Shown piece after piece: positions 25,901 to 32,006 of a stretch of DNA of 32,006 nt; position 1 is the stretch's first letter; each line of letters begins with the position of its first letter. The stretch covers positions 1 through 32,006 of the forward strand of contig JAJYCW010000038.1 in NCBI GenBank assembly GCA_021777995.1. The letters run 5' to 3'. The translations under genes and the position numbers were made by a program. Below the pieces are notes generated by a model, which was not told the origin of the DNA, searched no databases, and was given only the letters and a program-made list of their open reading frames with translations. The stretch comes from a bacterium (GTDB lineage Bacteria; Armatimonadota; Chthonomonadetes; Chthonomonadales; Chthonomonadaceae).

Positions 25901-26360
25901 GAAAGGCGCCCAAACCATTTGGGAGCGGTGGGATTATGATACAAGAGGTCCTGGAATGAATAGCGAGGCACTGCTCATTCAGGCCGGTAATGTGGATGCC
26001 TGGTTCTATCAGACATTAGCGGGTATTCAAACCGATCCTGCGCATCCTGGGTTCGCGCACATTATCATTCATCCACACATCCTCGGCAACCTTAAATGGG
26101 TCCACTGCCGGTTTAATTCGCCCCATGGTCTCATCGTATCCAACTGGACGCGCAACGGTAACACCGTCACGATGCACATCACAGTACCCACCAATACTAC
26201 TGCCACGGTCATCACCCCAACAGGTACCCGGCATGAGCTGGGTTCTGGGACCTGGACGCTGAATTGCAAAGTATCTGACGATACTTCACGACTAGGCAGA
26301 CGGCTCACTCATATGTTAAGCCCGGTAATAGGAGAATTTGCGAGGCCCATTAAATTATGA
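22965..26360 (+). CDS. Alpha-L-rhamnosidase, glycoside hydrolase family 78, exported
   Basis: Inverting hydrolase that removes terminal alpha-L-rhamnose from plant glycosides or pectin-type polymers. From the longest start it is 1131 aa. A signal peptide lies around residues 43-67 (hydrophobic F-A-C-A-F-T-F-L-T-F-A-L, then V-W-A-S-G). Next come an Ig-like domain (about 78-180), an extra carbohydrate-binding-like beta domain (about 205-345; S-S-W-I-W-Y-P, D-N-Q-F-S-L-Y-V-N-G), the family's N-terminal beta domain (about 375-530), a further beta domain, and the (alpha/alpha)6 barrel from about 680. The catalytic region is D-E-R-M-P-W-M-G-D (712-720), and W-E-R-W-D lies later. In-frame ATGs at 23001, 23046 and 23091 all keep the signal peptide, and none has a clear RBS. 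It follows the PhyH gene after 9 nt. Confidence 0.94.
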   Translation: MGVQCAPTQILRMKNYRLGNRTKTDTKMLTTLRGPIQRPLASMRDFACAFTFLTFALCCTNIPVWASGKSPISNARIHGMTCEYLVNPQGIDVVVPRLSWKESSPKPDYVQSAYRILVASNPTLLAKHIGNLWDSGKVISNRTTLIDYGGTLLKSRMACWWCVQVWDSHGSKSAWSHPATFTMGLLHRRDWKGEWIGKAATKPLVSLSLLQGSSWIWYPQSGAANASAPLGKRFFRTQIHLRNLGNVKRAVFVGTVDNQFSLYVNGRRIGGGSDWYQPLRFNLLPYLHTGENIIAIAARNIGTSPNPAGVIAAVKIAYRSGGLTVVHTGPSWVASEKAHTGWMSTQGRSSDWVAAQALGPDGMQPWGDLAQGDIAAHPPLSARYLRREFVVSHHVKKAVAYVCGLGFSYVFVNGLPASNHVMDPALSDYRKADYYVTLDVTKLLHPGANAIGVILGNGRFYPPRMTAVNYGLPRLLLQLEITYSNGSKQTIVSDRHWQVTDQGPIRANNEYDGESYDARMAIPGWSRPGYTPRAGIWEPASIMRAPGGRLEAQMIEPMRVTRVVHPVAISSPLKGIYEIDMGRTFYGTVRLIAGGHRGKTVTMTSAYSLLPDGLLKTADNRTARATDSYTFAGKGVEVWNPIFKGQGFRRVQVKGFPGKPSKSNFEGLVEHTDVKRVGSFSCSNSLINKIHNAMCATMKMFLRSAPLDPDRDERMPWMGDPAKDSESEAYNYDIAAFYTKWMDDVRRSQRPDGTIPDVSMYWQAGQGVEWPSVFTIIPDWYTLFYADTRLERRNYPAMKRWVLAMSRIHGRPDGTLTGLNDTATSDIYTIGGKISDFGMTPLDLVATAYQYNNVRIMQHAATRLGFHRDSAMWRLMGNNLYNAFLNRFFNATTCTFTSGTQCSYVLPLAFGLLPKSARLKQNIVNNLVHDILITHEGHLTVGLIGNQWLMQVLSKFGRSDVAWRIVTQTTRPSWGYMIAKGAQTIWERWDYDTRGPGMNSEALLIQAGNVDAWFYQTLAGIQTDPAHPGFAHIIIHPHILGNLKWVHCRFNSPHGLIVSNWTRNGNTVTMHITVPTNTTATVITPTGTRHELGSGTWTLNCKVSDDTSRLGRRLTHMLSPVIGEFARPIKL

Positions 26361-26859
26361 AACATTGCCAATAGGCAGCTAGCACGCGTTCATACGGACG
26401 TAAGCAAAGTCACGCCCGCACACCACGGTCTGGAGCCAAAGAGAACAACATAATCGATGAGAACCACCCTTCAAACAGAATTTCAGGAGGCAGTTGGGTG
26501 CAGATTGCCCTGATGATGAGATCCCTGCTTCGATAAACGCGCCACCTGGAACGGTAGTCCATATTCAATCATTCTCGCCGACACGTTCGGTGCCACGACA
26601 CGCACCCAGACCGAGCTAACTGGCAAAAGGCTGGACGTCTCCACTGCGACGTCAGACGACATTGTGACGCATTTGATCGGCCGCAGCACTGCTAGCTCAG
26701 TCCTTTTTCACGCTGCAAGTGATCTGCAAACAGATGAATATTTCCACTGCACCGTCAATTAGGTTCCCCTCGGGTGCACAATATCCGCTGCGGCAAGCAA
26801 TGACGGCATGACCGCAAGAGGCTGATAATATATCAAGTAAGGTGGTTAGCCTCGATGTA
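26361..26859. other. Gene-poor region, possibly gene debris
   Basis: No intact gene. Short coding-like stretches exist in different plus-strand frames around 26500-26760, each ended by stops, and could be remains of an old gene; the longest minus-strand frame (26483-26689) has no RBS. No terminator hairpin with a T-run is visible after the rhamnosidase gene. Confidence 0.35.
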
Positions 26860-27570
26860 TTAACGATTAGACCATCCGTGCGTGGTCTGAAGTTGTTGAA
26901 TGAGGGACCGCACCCTTTTCGACATCGATTGCGCACCAAAACCTCTCTTACCGTGCAGTACCGCATTACAACGCGCCAACACGTTCGGTGAGATATTCAA
27001 ATCTGGTGTAAGATTGGCATCTAATAACGCACCTTCAAGTTGCTTTTCAGCGTTCGCTGGTAGAATGTCCTGAAGCCTTGTTCTGTTGCTAAACTGGTAA
27101 CCGTAGTACAAACACCTTAAGCTAATCATTGGCCCAACTGTTCTGGGAGAAGCATTAGCAAAGATCGCAGATGCGAAGTCAGTAGCAAGAAATCTTACCC
27201 TCTCATCGTATCTGGATAGATACGATCTCTGCGTTAGCCGTTGCCACGTTTCTAACAGCACCAGATTTAGTACTGGCACCATGGCACACGCGTGGATATG
27301 TTTCTCAATAAATGGAAGTGCGAGGAGGCTAAGCGGTGCTAAACATATCCATCCATAGATGTACCAAATGTACGCATTGGCTGATATTTCCTCACGCCTA
27401 TTGGGACGGGCGAACTCCTCTAACCAAAGACCGATAGCTTCAAGATCACGCGGCGGACAGGCTGCATCTTGAAGCATGCGTTTGTGCAATGTTACTCCGC
27501 GCTCATAGAACTCAGCAGAGACTCGTTTTTTCTGTTTTCTGCGCGTGGGCTCATTTTGGAAAGCAGTCAT
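26860..27570 (-). CDS. Membrane protein of unknown function, follows RHS tail segment A
   Basis: 236-aa protein. The ATG at 27570 is chosen because GAGGTG (27585-27580) lies 9 nt upstream; a TTG at 27615 extends the frame but lacks an RBS. The N-terminus is highly basic (R-R-K-Q-K-K-R). Two hydrophobic segments follow (around 75-97 and 99-117), then a helical, polar C-terminal region. No family recognised. It lies 91 nt downstream of RHS segment A on the same strand, where immunity genes of polymorphic toxins are normally found. A membrane immunity protein is an inference from position alone. Confidence 0.62.
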   Translation of the reverse strand: MTAFQNEPTRRKQKKRVSAEFYERGVTLHKRMLQDAACPPRDLEAIGLWLEEFARPNRREEISANAYIWYIYGWICLAPLSLLALPFIEKHIHACAMVPVLNLVLLETWQRLTQRSYLSRYDERVRFLATDFASAIFANASPRTVGPMISLRCLYYGYQFSNRTRLQDILPANAEKQLEGALLDANLTPDLNISPNVLARCNAVLHGKRGFGAQSMSKRVRSLIQQLQTTHGWSNR

Positions 27571-27661
27571 TGCAGCTGTCACCTCGGTAGATTGACCAAA
27601 ATGGTGGTAAAACAACCCCCCGCTGGTTAGGCGGACCGTACCAGACGAGGGACCGTCGATA

Positions 27662-28381
27662 TCAGGATATAGCTACACCGTTTTGGAACCACCATTGCCC
27701 CTTTGCTAAACAATTAGTGGGTTTTTGGCGGCCGTGCATTCTATCCAACGCCCCGTTCAACCAACACGTTATTAAGCCAACAACACCGATTGCATCTCCG
27801 GCACCTAGACAAAATGCGCAACCAATGGTCATTACAGATTCGGGAGCTAGTGCTGCAGTGCAGGCATATCTGCAGGCGCCGATTATCGTGGCTTCAATAA
27901 TGCCAAGTCCCTGTAAGCATTCCTGTTCCTTCGACGCTGCATCTTTGATACACCATCCATACAGGTCCAAACACTGTGCCGGCGTCAACTTTGCGCTCTT
28001 CTTCCATGCCTGTTTCTTGACTGGTGCTGGCTTGTTGCCCATCACCTGGAAGCCGCGGCTGGGTACCACCACCCCACGCCCACCGCTGCCGGTGAGTATG
28101 CCTGGCTCGCTCATTGCCTTGTAGCAGGTTGCAGGTTGAGTAGTCTTGCTTACGCTCTGCGCATACCGCATCTCCATAAACGCGTCGTAAACGTTGCTGC
28201 TCAACACAGCCCCGCTCGCCCCCGTAATCACGCCGAACACGCCCAGCACGTCTTCGTGGTGGTACTCGTCATCCGTGCTGCTCTTGCGGCGTATCAGTAT
28301 GCTGCTGCAGCCGGCCCTGCCCGCAGGCACTGCGCGTTCGTCGTCCACGTGACCGTGGTACCATTCGAAGGACTGCCGCGA
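27662..28381 (-). pseudogene. RHS C-terminal segment A with cysteine-rich tip, 1-nt deletion
   Basis: Headless fragment of an RHS/YD-repeat protein. The core text reads W-T-T-N-A-Q-C-L-R-A-G, then after a frame change C-S-S-I-L-I-R-R-K-S-S-T-D-D-E-Y-H-H-E-D-V-L-G-V-F-G-V-I. Alignment with segment B shows one base missing near 28311-28318, which breaks the frame. After the shared block ending G-F-Q-V-M-G-N comes a unique tip of about 120 residues, lysine-rich first, then with many cysteines (C-L-D-L-Y-G-W-C and later pairs) and hydrophobic helices. No RHS repeats remain upstream; the segment begins shortly after the stop of the Clp-N gene. A short frame could start downstream of the deletion, so a tip alone might still be made. 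Confidence 0.75.
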
Positions 28382-28471
28382 AACGGTACGACAACGGACC
28401 TGACATGCAGATTATGACGACACTTGCCTACCACGTCGGCCACCATTTCGCTTTGACGTACTACTTTGGCG

Positions 28472-28927
28472 CTATTGACCCAATTGTATCTTAGACCTAA
28501 CATCAGCTTCAAAGAGACCCGTGCTGTGTAACAAACTTGCACACGAGTCATCATTGAATAGGGCAAGAAGTAGGTGGTCAAGCATTACAGAGTTAGCGGC
28601 AAGTGAAGCAGCCTCGGCTTTAGCCATGTTGAAAACTACCCTACTGGCCGGCGTCAGTTCGCAGGCATTGGAGGGAGAATAGCTAGTCGGTGCAAGGCTA
28701 CGTTCAATTTCGTTCGAGACTTCAATTAGCAACTCCCTCGCAGATTGCCCAATTGGAAGGAGCGCATCAAGGCCGTTGTTGGACTGCCTTAGAAGCGCGT
28801 GTAATAATAACAGTGGTTCGATGCTGCTGATTGACCGCTGCTGCGCCTCTCGGCCAGCAAGTACTAAACAGTGTGTAAACTGTGGTGAATTCGGTATTTT
28901 GGACCTAATGCGCTTGGACTGAAACAT
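28472..28927 (-). CDS. Stand-alone Clp N-terminal (Clp repeat) domain protein
   Basis: 151-aa protein made only of a double Clp-N domain, the substrate/adaptor-binding module of ClpA, ClpB and ClpC, with no ATPase part. Repeat one: F-T-H-C-L-V-L-A-G-R-E-A-Q-Q, then E-P-L-L-L-L-H-A-L-L-R-Q. Repeat two: L-T-P-A-S-R-V-V-F-N-M-A-K-A-E-A, then L-D-H-L-L-L-A-L-F. GAGGAG (28939-28934) lies 6 nt before the ATG, so it appears functional. It sits between RHS segments B and A on the same strand, directly after the tip of B, a typical immunity-gene position. It could bind a tip or compete for Clp substrates; both are inference. Confidence 0.82.
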   Translation of the reverse strand: MFQSKRIRSKIPNSPQFTHCLVLAGREAQQRSISSIEPLLLLHALLRQSNNGLDALLPIGQSARELLIEVSNEIERSLAPTSYSPSNACELTPASRVVFNMAKAEAASLAANSVMLDHLLLALFNDDSCASLLHSTGLFEADVRSKIQLGQ

Positions 28928-28979
28928 TGAAATCTCCTCTATTACGAGCCACTAAACTGTTGGCTTTATTCAGTACAGG

Positions 28980-29816
28980 TCACGGCTCAGGATCTAGGCA
29001 TATATCGTCATACATCTCCATGCAAGCATCGTTGTCCGGCCAAGGCAGCCGCAGGCAGTAAAGAAATAGCCAATTACACTTACCGCGCCGACTAAAGGCA
29101 AGGCACAAAGTCGCGCACGCCCACCAACTCCATCCCATTGTTTACAGACATGAATTCAAACACTGCAACGTGGTTGGCTGTGTTGAAATCGAACTACATG
29201 CGTTTGGTAACTGGGCCATATTAACAGCCCTATTGCCCATCACCTGGAAGCCGCGGCTGGGTACCACCACGCCCCTCCCGCCGCTGCCGGTGAGTATGCC
29301 TGGCTCGCTCATCGCGATGTAGCATTTCGCCGGGTGCTTGCTTGGTACCGGGACATACTGGTGCGCCATGAACGCATCGTACACGTTACTGCTCAACACA
29401 CCCCCGCTCGCCCCCGTAATCACCCCGAACACGCCTAGCGGGTCCTCATGATGGTACTCGTCATCCGTGCTGCTCTTCTGCCGTATTAGCATGCTGCTGC
29501 AGCCGCCACCAGCCCGAAGGTACTGCGCGTTCGTCGTCCACGTGCTGCCCGTGAGGTCGCTGCCCTGCTCCACCAGCTCGCCAGCGCCGCACGCAACGCC
29601 GCAGGGGTACCAGGTCCACGCGTTGTTTGCGATGTCCTTCGCCCAGCGGCGGTTGCCATCTGCACCGTATTCGTACTGGTCAGCGAGCGTGCCGCTGTGC
29701 GAGATGCTGAGCAGCTGCGAATCTTCGTTGTACCCAAACTCGCGCGTGTAGCTTGTGCCAGGTATAATTGCCTGTGCGCTATCAAGGGCGCTGAACGACC
29801 GACAAATGAAAATTAC
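28980..29816 (-). pseudogene. RHS C-terminal segment B, tip interrupted by in-frame TAA
   Basis: Headless RHS fragment, open from a stop at 29819 with no usual start codon. The core reads F-G-Y-N-E-D-S-Q-L-L-S-I, Y-E-Y-G-A-D-G-N-R-R-W, then W-T-T-N-A-Q-Y-L-R-A and Y-H-H-E-D-P-L-G-V-F-G-V-I-T-G-A-S-G. The shared block ends G-F-Q-V-M-G-N as in segment A. The unique tip runs to a TAA at 29144-29142, but the same frame continues through a 52-codon cysteine-rich stretch (ATG at 29138, stop at 28980) with C-N-W-L-F-L-Y-C and D-A-C. I therefore read one tip broken by a nonsense codon. The Clp-N gene follows. Confidence 0.72.
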
Positions 29817-29835
29817 TCAGGCTACCTCCGGATAA

Positions 29836-29871
29836 CTACCGTGTATCCTGCAACGCCAGGATACACGGTAG
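29836..29871. terminator. 15-bp perfect hairpin after the exported 153-aa gene
   Basis: Arms CTACCGTGTATCCTG (29836-29850) and its exact complement (29857-29871) enclose a 6-nt loop, 12 nt after the stop of the gene at 29884 and just before RHS segment B. No T-run follows, so it may be a mRNA-protecting hairpin or a module boundary. Confidence 0.65.
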
Positions 29872-29883
29872 GTCAGAGGTTGG

Positions 29884-30345
29884 CTAATGCTCTGGTGTCC
29901 ACCATGTCTTCGGGTTCGGTTGTTTGATGGCCCGTACCTTGCCATTTTCGTCCATTTCACTGGCTTTACCTGTAGAATCCATCATTTGTATAATCGGTGA
30001 TATTACGTGCGTCTTAGGATTTTTAGTAAACGCAAACCGTATAAATGCGATTTTCTTAGCAGAAGAGTTAAGCAAGATTATCGCCGCCGGATTTGCGATC
30101 TCCTGCACGCTTACAACATTTGTCTTAGGATCGGATAATGTGAACAGGCCGCCATTGTTTTTAGTCGCGCCCATTGCACCTGCTGATCCACCTTGCGGAT
30201 CCTGAATAACGTATTCATTCGATTTCACAACTGACCGTGAATGTTTTGCAGAATTGGGCTTCGACCAGGCGAGGTGCGTCTGGCCTATCAATAGCCCAGC
30301 GAATGCTGAAATGGCAACCAGGGAAATCGTTTTAATTATCTTCAC
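29884..30345 (-). CDS. Exported 153-aa protein of unknown function, follows RHS segment C
   Basis: Starts with GTG at 30345, 9 nt after AGGAG (30359-30355). The N-terminus is a clear signal peptide: M-K-I-I-K-T, a hydrophobic core to about residue 22, and A-W-S as a likely cleavage site near residue 28. The mature part is about 125 residues, beta-prone and asparagine/lysine-rich, without recognisable domain. It lies 80 nt downstream of the cysteine-rich tip of RHS segment C, on the same strand and before a strong hairpin. That is the position of an immunity gene, and an exported immunity protein would fit a toxin acting outside the cytoplasm. This role is inferred from position. Confidence 0.72.
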   Translation of the reverse strand: MKIIKTISLVAISAFAGLLIGQTHLAWSKPNSAKHSRSVVKSNEYVIQDPQGGSAGAMGATKNNGGLFTLSDPKTNVVSVQEIANPAAIILLNSSAKKIAFIRFAFTKNPKTHVISPIIQMMDSTGKASEMDENGKVRAIKQPNPKTWWTPEH

Positions 30346-30425
30346 AAATGTAATCTCCTAGTATTGGTTGGCAAAACCCGTCGGTGATGCTCACAGAACC
30401 CAATTGCGTTCACACTCGTTTGCGT

Positions 30426-31208
30426 TCACACTCGTACAATTGGCCCAATTTGCCGCGCGGTCTTTTTCTTACCGGCGCAGTCCGGAGTTGTCGCGGTGAT
30501 GTTTCCACATTTGAATTGCTGACCTAGTTTTAGGCAGGTATGTTCGCCGTCGCCTACTGCCGGACATAGTCCAGCCGGGCAATTATCACTTCCACCGGTA
30601 CCACCTGAGTTACCACCTCCTGTACCACCGCCCTTACCGCCTTTTCCGCCCGAACCACCGCCTGTCTTCTTTTTCTTCTTTTTATTCTTCTCACAGCAGC
30701 TGTGAAAGCAGGTTCTCTCATTGTGATGCACGAGCATGCACCAGATATAACACGCGTTCAAATAACAGTTTATGTTGAATGGACCGTTGTTTCCACCGGT
30801 TCCTGATCCAAGCGACATTGAGTCCAAGGACCTGGGTGCGTAAGTAAGTGTTCCATCGAATGTGATTAATCTGTCGTAAACCAGGAAGCCAGTCGATAGC
30901 CTGTCCGGCTATTGTGCGGCGCCGTTTGTCGCTTGCAATACGTCGAACACATCGTACACGTTACTGCTCAGAACTGCGGCTGTTGTTCCCGCAATCACCC
31001 CGAACACGCCGAGCACGTCTTCGTGGTGGTACTCGCCATCCGTGCTGCTCTTGCGGCGTATCAGCACGCTAATGCACCTTCCGCCTGCATTCTGAAGACG
31101 GCCACGACGTGTTACGCCTTCACCCGTGTTTGGAGCCGACGAACAGTCCTGTCGCCCGGCTCTTATCTCGCAATTATTTCGAAACGTTGACCGGCTCTTC
31201 CCCGGATG
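30426..31208 (-). pseudogene. RHS C-terminal segment C with Lys/Gly-rich and Cys-rich tip, in-frame TAG
   Basis: Headless RHS fragment, open from a TAA at 31211 with no usual start codon. The core block V-L-I-R-R-K-S-S-T-D-G-E-Y-H-H-E-D-V-L-G-V-F-G-V-I is shared with segments A and B. A TAG (30911-30909) interrupts the frame after N-G-A-A-Q; the same frame then runs on through the tip to 30426. The tip has C-Y-L-N-A-C-Y-I-W-C, F-H-S-C-C, a run of seven lysines, a glycine-rich linker and a final part with four further cysteines. A TTG at 30827 could start the tip separately (133 aa), but no convincing RBS precedes it. The exported 153-aa gene follows. Confidence 0.7.
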
Positions 31209-31461
31209 TTATTGGATCAGCCAAACCTTGTGAATACATCCTTTCAACGCATGCAGAGTAACAGTTAAGATAGGTAGTCTGATGCCATGACAGGTAGGCA
31301 GTCACCAGTTTCACGAATATCGCCGTGCAGAGGCGGCAGTGAGCAGATATGAAAGGGAGTGTTACAGGCAGGTAACAGTACCTGCAAAAAAAAGACTGAC
31401 AGACTATTCAAACCCGCTTATTAACTAACATCTACAAGTGCAGCAGAGCACTTACAAGGCG
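31209..31461 (-). other. Untranslated leader of the RHS array with hairpin
   Basis: About 250 nt between the consensus promoter and segment C. It has a 7-bp hairpin (GCAGGTA 31368-31374 with TACCTGC 31379-31385) and a run of eight A at 31386-31393 (T on the transcript, before the hairpin, so not a terminator). I see no open frame longer than about 20 codons. Confidence 0.45.
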
Positions 31462-31490
31462 ATTATAACAGGACACTTCATTACTGTCAA
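31462..31490 (-). promoter_or_regulatory. Consensus sigma70 promoter facing the RHS array
   Basis: Minus strand: TTGACA (31490-31485), a 17-nt spacer, TATAAT (31467-31462). Both hexamers and the spacing are exact consensus. Transcription would start near 31455 and read toward RHS segment C. Confidence 0.75.
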
Positions 31491-31557
31491 GTACTTTTAG
31501 ACATTTTTGATAAATACTTATAAATTTCTCAACAGCCACTAATTGCGAAACCACCAT

Positions 31558-31646
31558 GCACCCCTCGCTCGCAGAACCTCACCCCATGACCTGCGGTCAT
31601 TCCCCTCTCCCTACCAGTCGCTGTCGCTCCTTCGGGAGAGGGGCAC
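31558..31646. repeat. GC-rich palindromic repeat, type 1, copy 1
   Basis: Begins GCACCCCTCGCTCGCAG and contains the 10-bp inverted repeat CCCCTCTCCC (31602-31611) with GGGAGAGGGG (31634-31643). Nearly identical to the copy at 31693, 135 bp away. A dispersed REP-like element, non-coding despite open frames across it. Confidence 0.8.
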
Positions 31647-31692
31647 GGAGGCGCAACGTTGCTCACCGTGAGCAGTACTAATCAGCCCCTCG

Positions 31693-31781
31693 GCACCCCT
31701 CGCTCGCAGAACCTCACCCCATGACCTGCGGTCATTCCCCTCTCCCTCCCAGTCGCTAGCGCTCCTTCGGGAGAGGGGCAC
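31693..31781. repeat. GC-rich palindromic repeat, type 1, copy 2
   Basis: Second copy of the element, differing at a few positions. Its inverted repeat arms are at 31737-31746 and 31769-31778. In both copies a GCAACGTTGCTCAC segment follows a few bases later, so the repeated unit extends past the palindrome. Confidence 0.8.
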
Positions 31782-31825
31782 AATGCCGCAACGTTGCTCA
31801 CTGTTCGCCAACAACAAACCCCTCT

Positions 31826-31869
31826 GCACCCCTCGCTCAACGAGCGTAGCGAGTGCCCGGGAGAGGGGT
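31826..31869. repeat. GC-rich palindromic repeat, type 2, copy 1
   Basis: Shares GCACCCCTCGCTC with type 1 but is shorter. Outer arms are ACCCCTC (31828-31834) and GAGGGGT (31863-31869). Inner hairpin CGCTC-AAC-GAGCG lies at 31834-31846. Confidence 0.78.
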
Positions 31870-31942
31870 CGGTGCGCAGCGCCGGGGGTGAGGGCATTCA
31901 CCGTGAGCAGCGCCAACAAGCTGTTAAACCTGAGCGCACTCT

Positions 31943-31986
31943 GCACCCCTCGCTCAACGAGCGTAGCGAGTGCCCGGGAGAGGGGT
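31943..31986. repeat. GC-rich palindromic repeat, type 2, copy 2
   Basis: Exact second copy of the 44-bp type 2 element, 117 bp after the first. The cluster probably continues beyond the window edge. Confidence 0.78.
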
Positions 31987-32006
31987 GGCCGCGACAGCGA
32001 CCGGGG

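Noticed and set aside
26483..26689. 68-aa minus-strand open frame after the rhamnosidase gene
   Set aside because: No RBS, no recognisable family and overlapping frames of equal quality on the other strand.
26690..26705. TGCTAGCTCAGT resembling a tRNA D-arm
   Set aside because: No matching acceptor, anticodon or T-arm sequence surrounds it.
29486..29785. Minus-strand open frame rich in Ala, Arg and Thr
   Set aside because: Shifted frame over RHS segment B; the adjacent frame gives coherent RHS text (F-G-Y-N-E-D, Y-E-Y-G-A-D-G-N).
31368..31393. Hairpin next to eight A/T as a terminator
   Set aside because: On the minus strand the T-run comes before the hairpin and on the plus strand the hairpin is followed by A, so neither orientation gives an intrinsic terminator.
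31611..31946. 111-aa and 71-aa minus-strand open frames
   Set aside because: They run across the palindromic repeats and merely translate the repeat units twice; no RBS and no protein-like features.
1..32006. CRISPR array, rRNA, tRNA or insertion sequence
   Set aside because: I saw no regularly spaced direct repeats with spacers, no tRNA T-loop pattern with a fitting fold, and no transposase-like protein.

Overview
The window looks like a chromosomal segment from a free-living, polysaccharide-degrading bacterium. It holds two glycoside hydrolase plus PhyH-dioxygenase pairs, a Tat-exported esterase/SMP-30 fusion, three DinB-family proteins, a sugar phosphate isomerase/epimerase, ClpB, pyruvate phosphate dikinase and RHS/YD-repeat debris. 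This mix resembles Armatimonadota or similar soil and biofilm lineages. That placement is an inference from gene content only, since no rRNA or other phylogenetic marker is present. Shine-Dalgarno sequences (AGGAG type) and sigma70-like boxes are easy to see before many genes.

Layout. 1-1127 (minus): a D-Ala-D-Ala carboxypeptidase running off the left edge, with a good promoter and RBS but apparently an AUA start. 1553-4361 (plus): a GH2 beta-mannosidase-like enzyme coupled to a PhyH dioxygenase. 4487-7240: a 24-bp near-palindrome, clpB and a hairpin. 7268-9685 (minus): DinB protein and Tat-exported esterase/beta-propeller. 10122-11197 (plus): a zinc-ribbon membrane protein and a decayed copy. 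11604-11873: strong promoter, inverted repeat and a 56-aa protein resembling the second half of an XRE domain. 11958-12437 (minus): GNAT. 12853-14917 (plus): membrane/HEAT-like protein, then an FTR1-like membrane protein overlapping a small membrane partner. 14947-16227 (minus): cysteine hydrolase and DinB operon. 16315-20282 (minus): sugar phosphate isomerase and ppdK, each with a terminator-like hairpin. 20572-26360: DinB, an AraC regulator, and divergently PhyH plus a GH78 alpha-L-rhamnosidase. In this last block the AraC protein probably senses a plant-type sugar and controls the dioxygenase/rhamnosidase pair.

26860-31490 (minus) is the accessory part. Three headless RHS C-terminal segments (repeated core plus different, cysteine-rich tips) lie in tandem. 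Each is followed on the same strand by a different small gene: an exported 153-aa protein, a Clp-N-domain-only protein, and a 236-aa membrane protein. A consensus promoter (TTGACA-17-TATAAT) points into the array. Each RHS segment carries one reading-frame lesion (TAG, TAA, 1-nt deletion). This is the arrangement expected of a store of polymorphic-toxin tips with immunity genes and is the best candidate for a little-described system here. The right end (31558-32006) is a cluster of GC-rich palindromic repeats.
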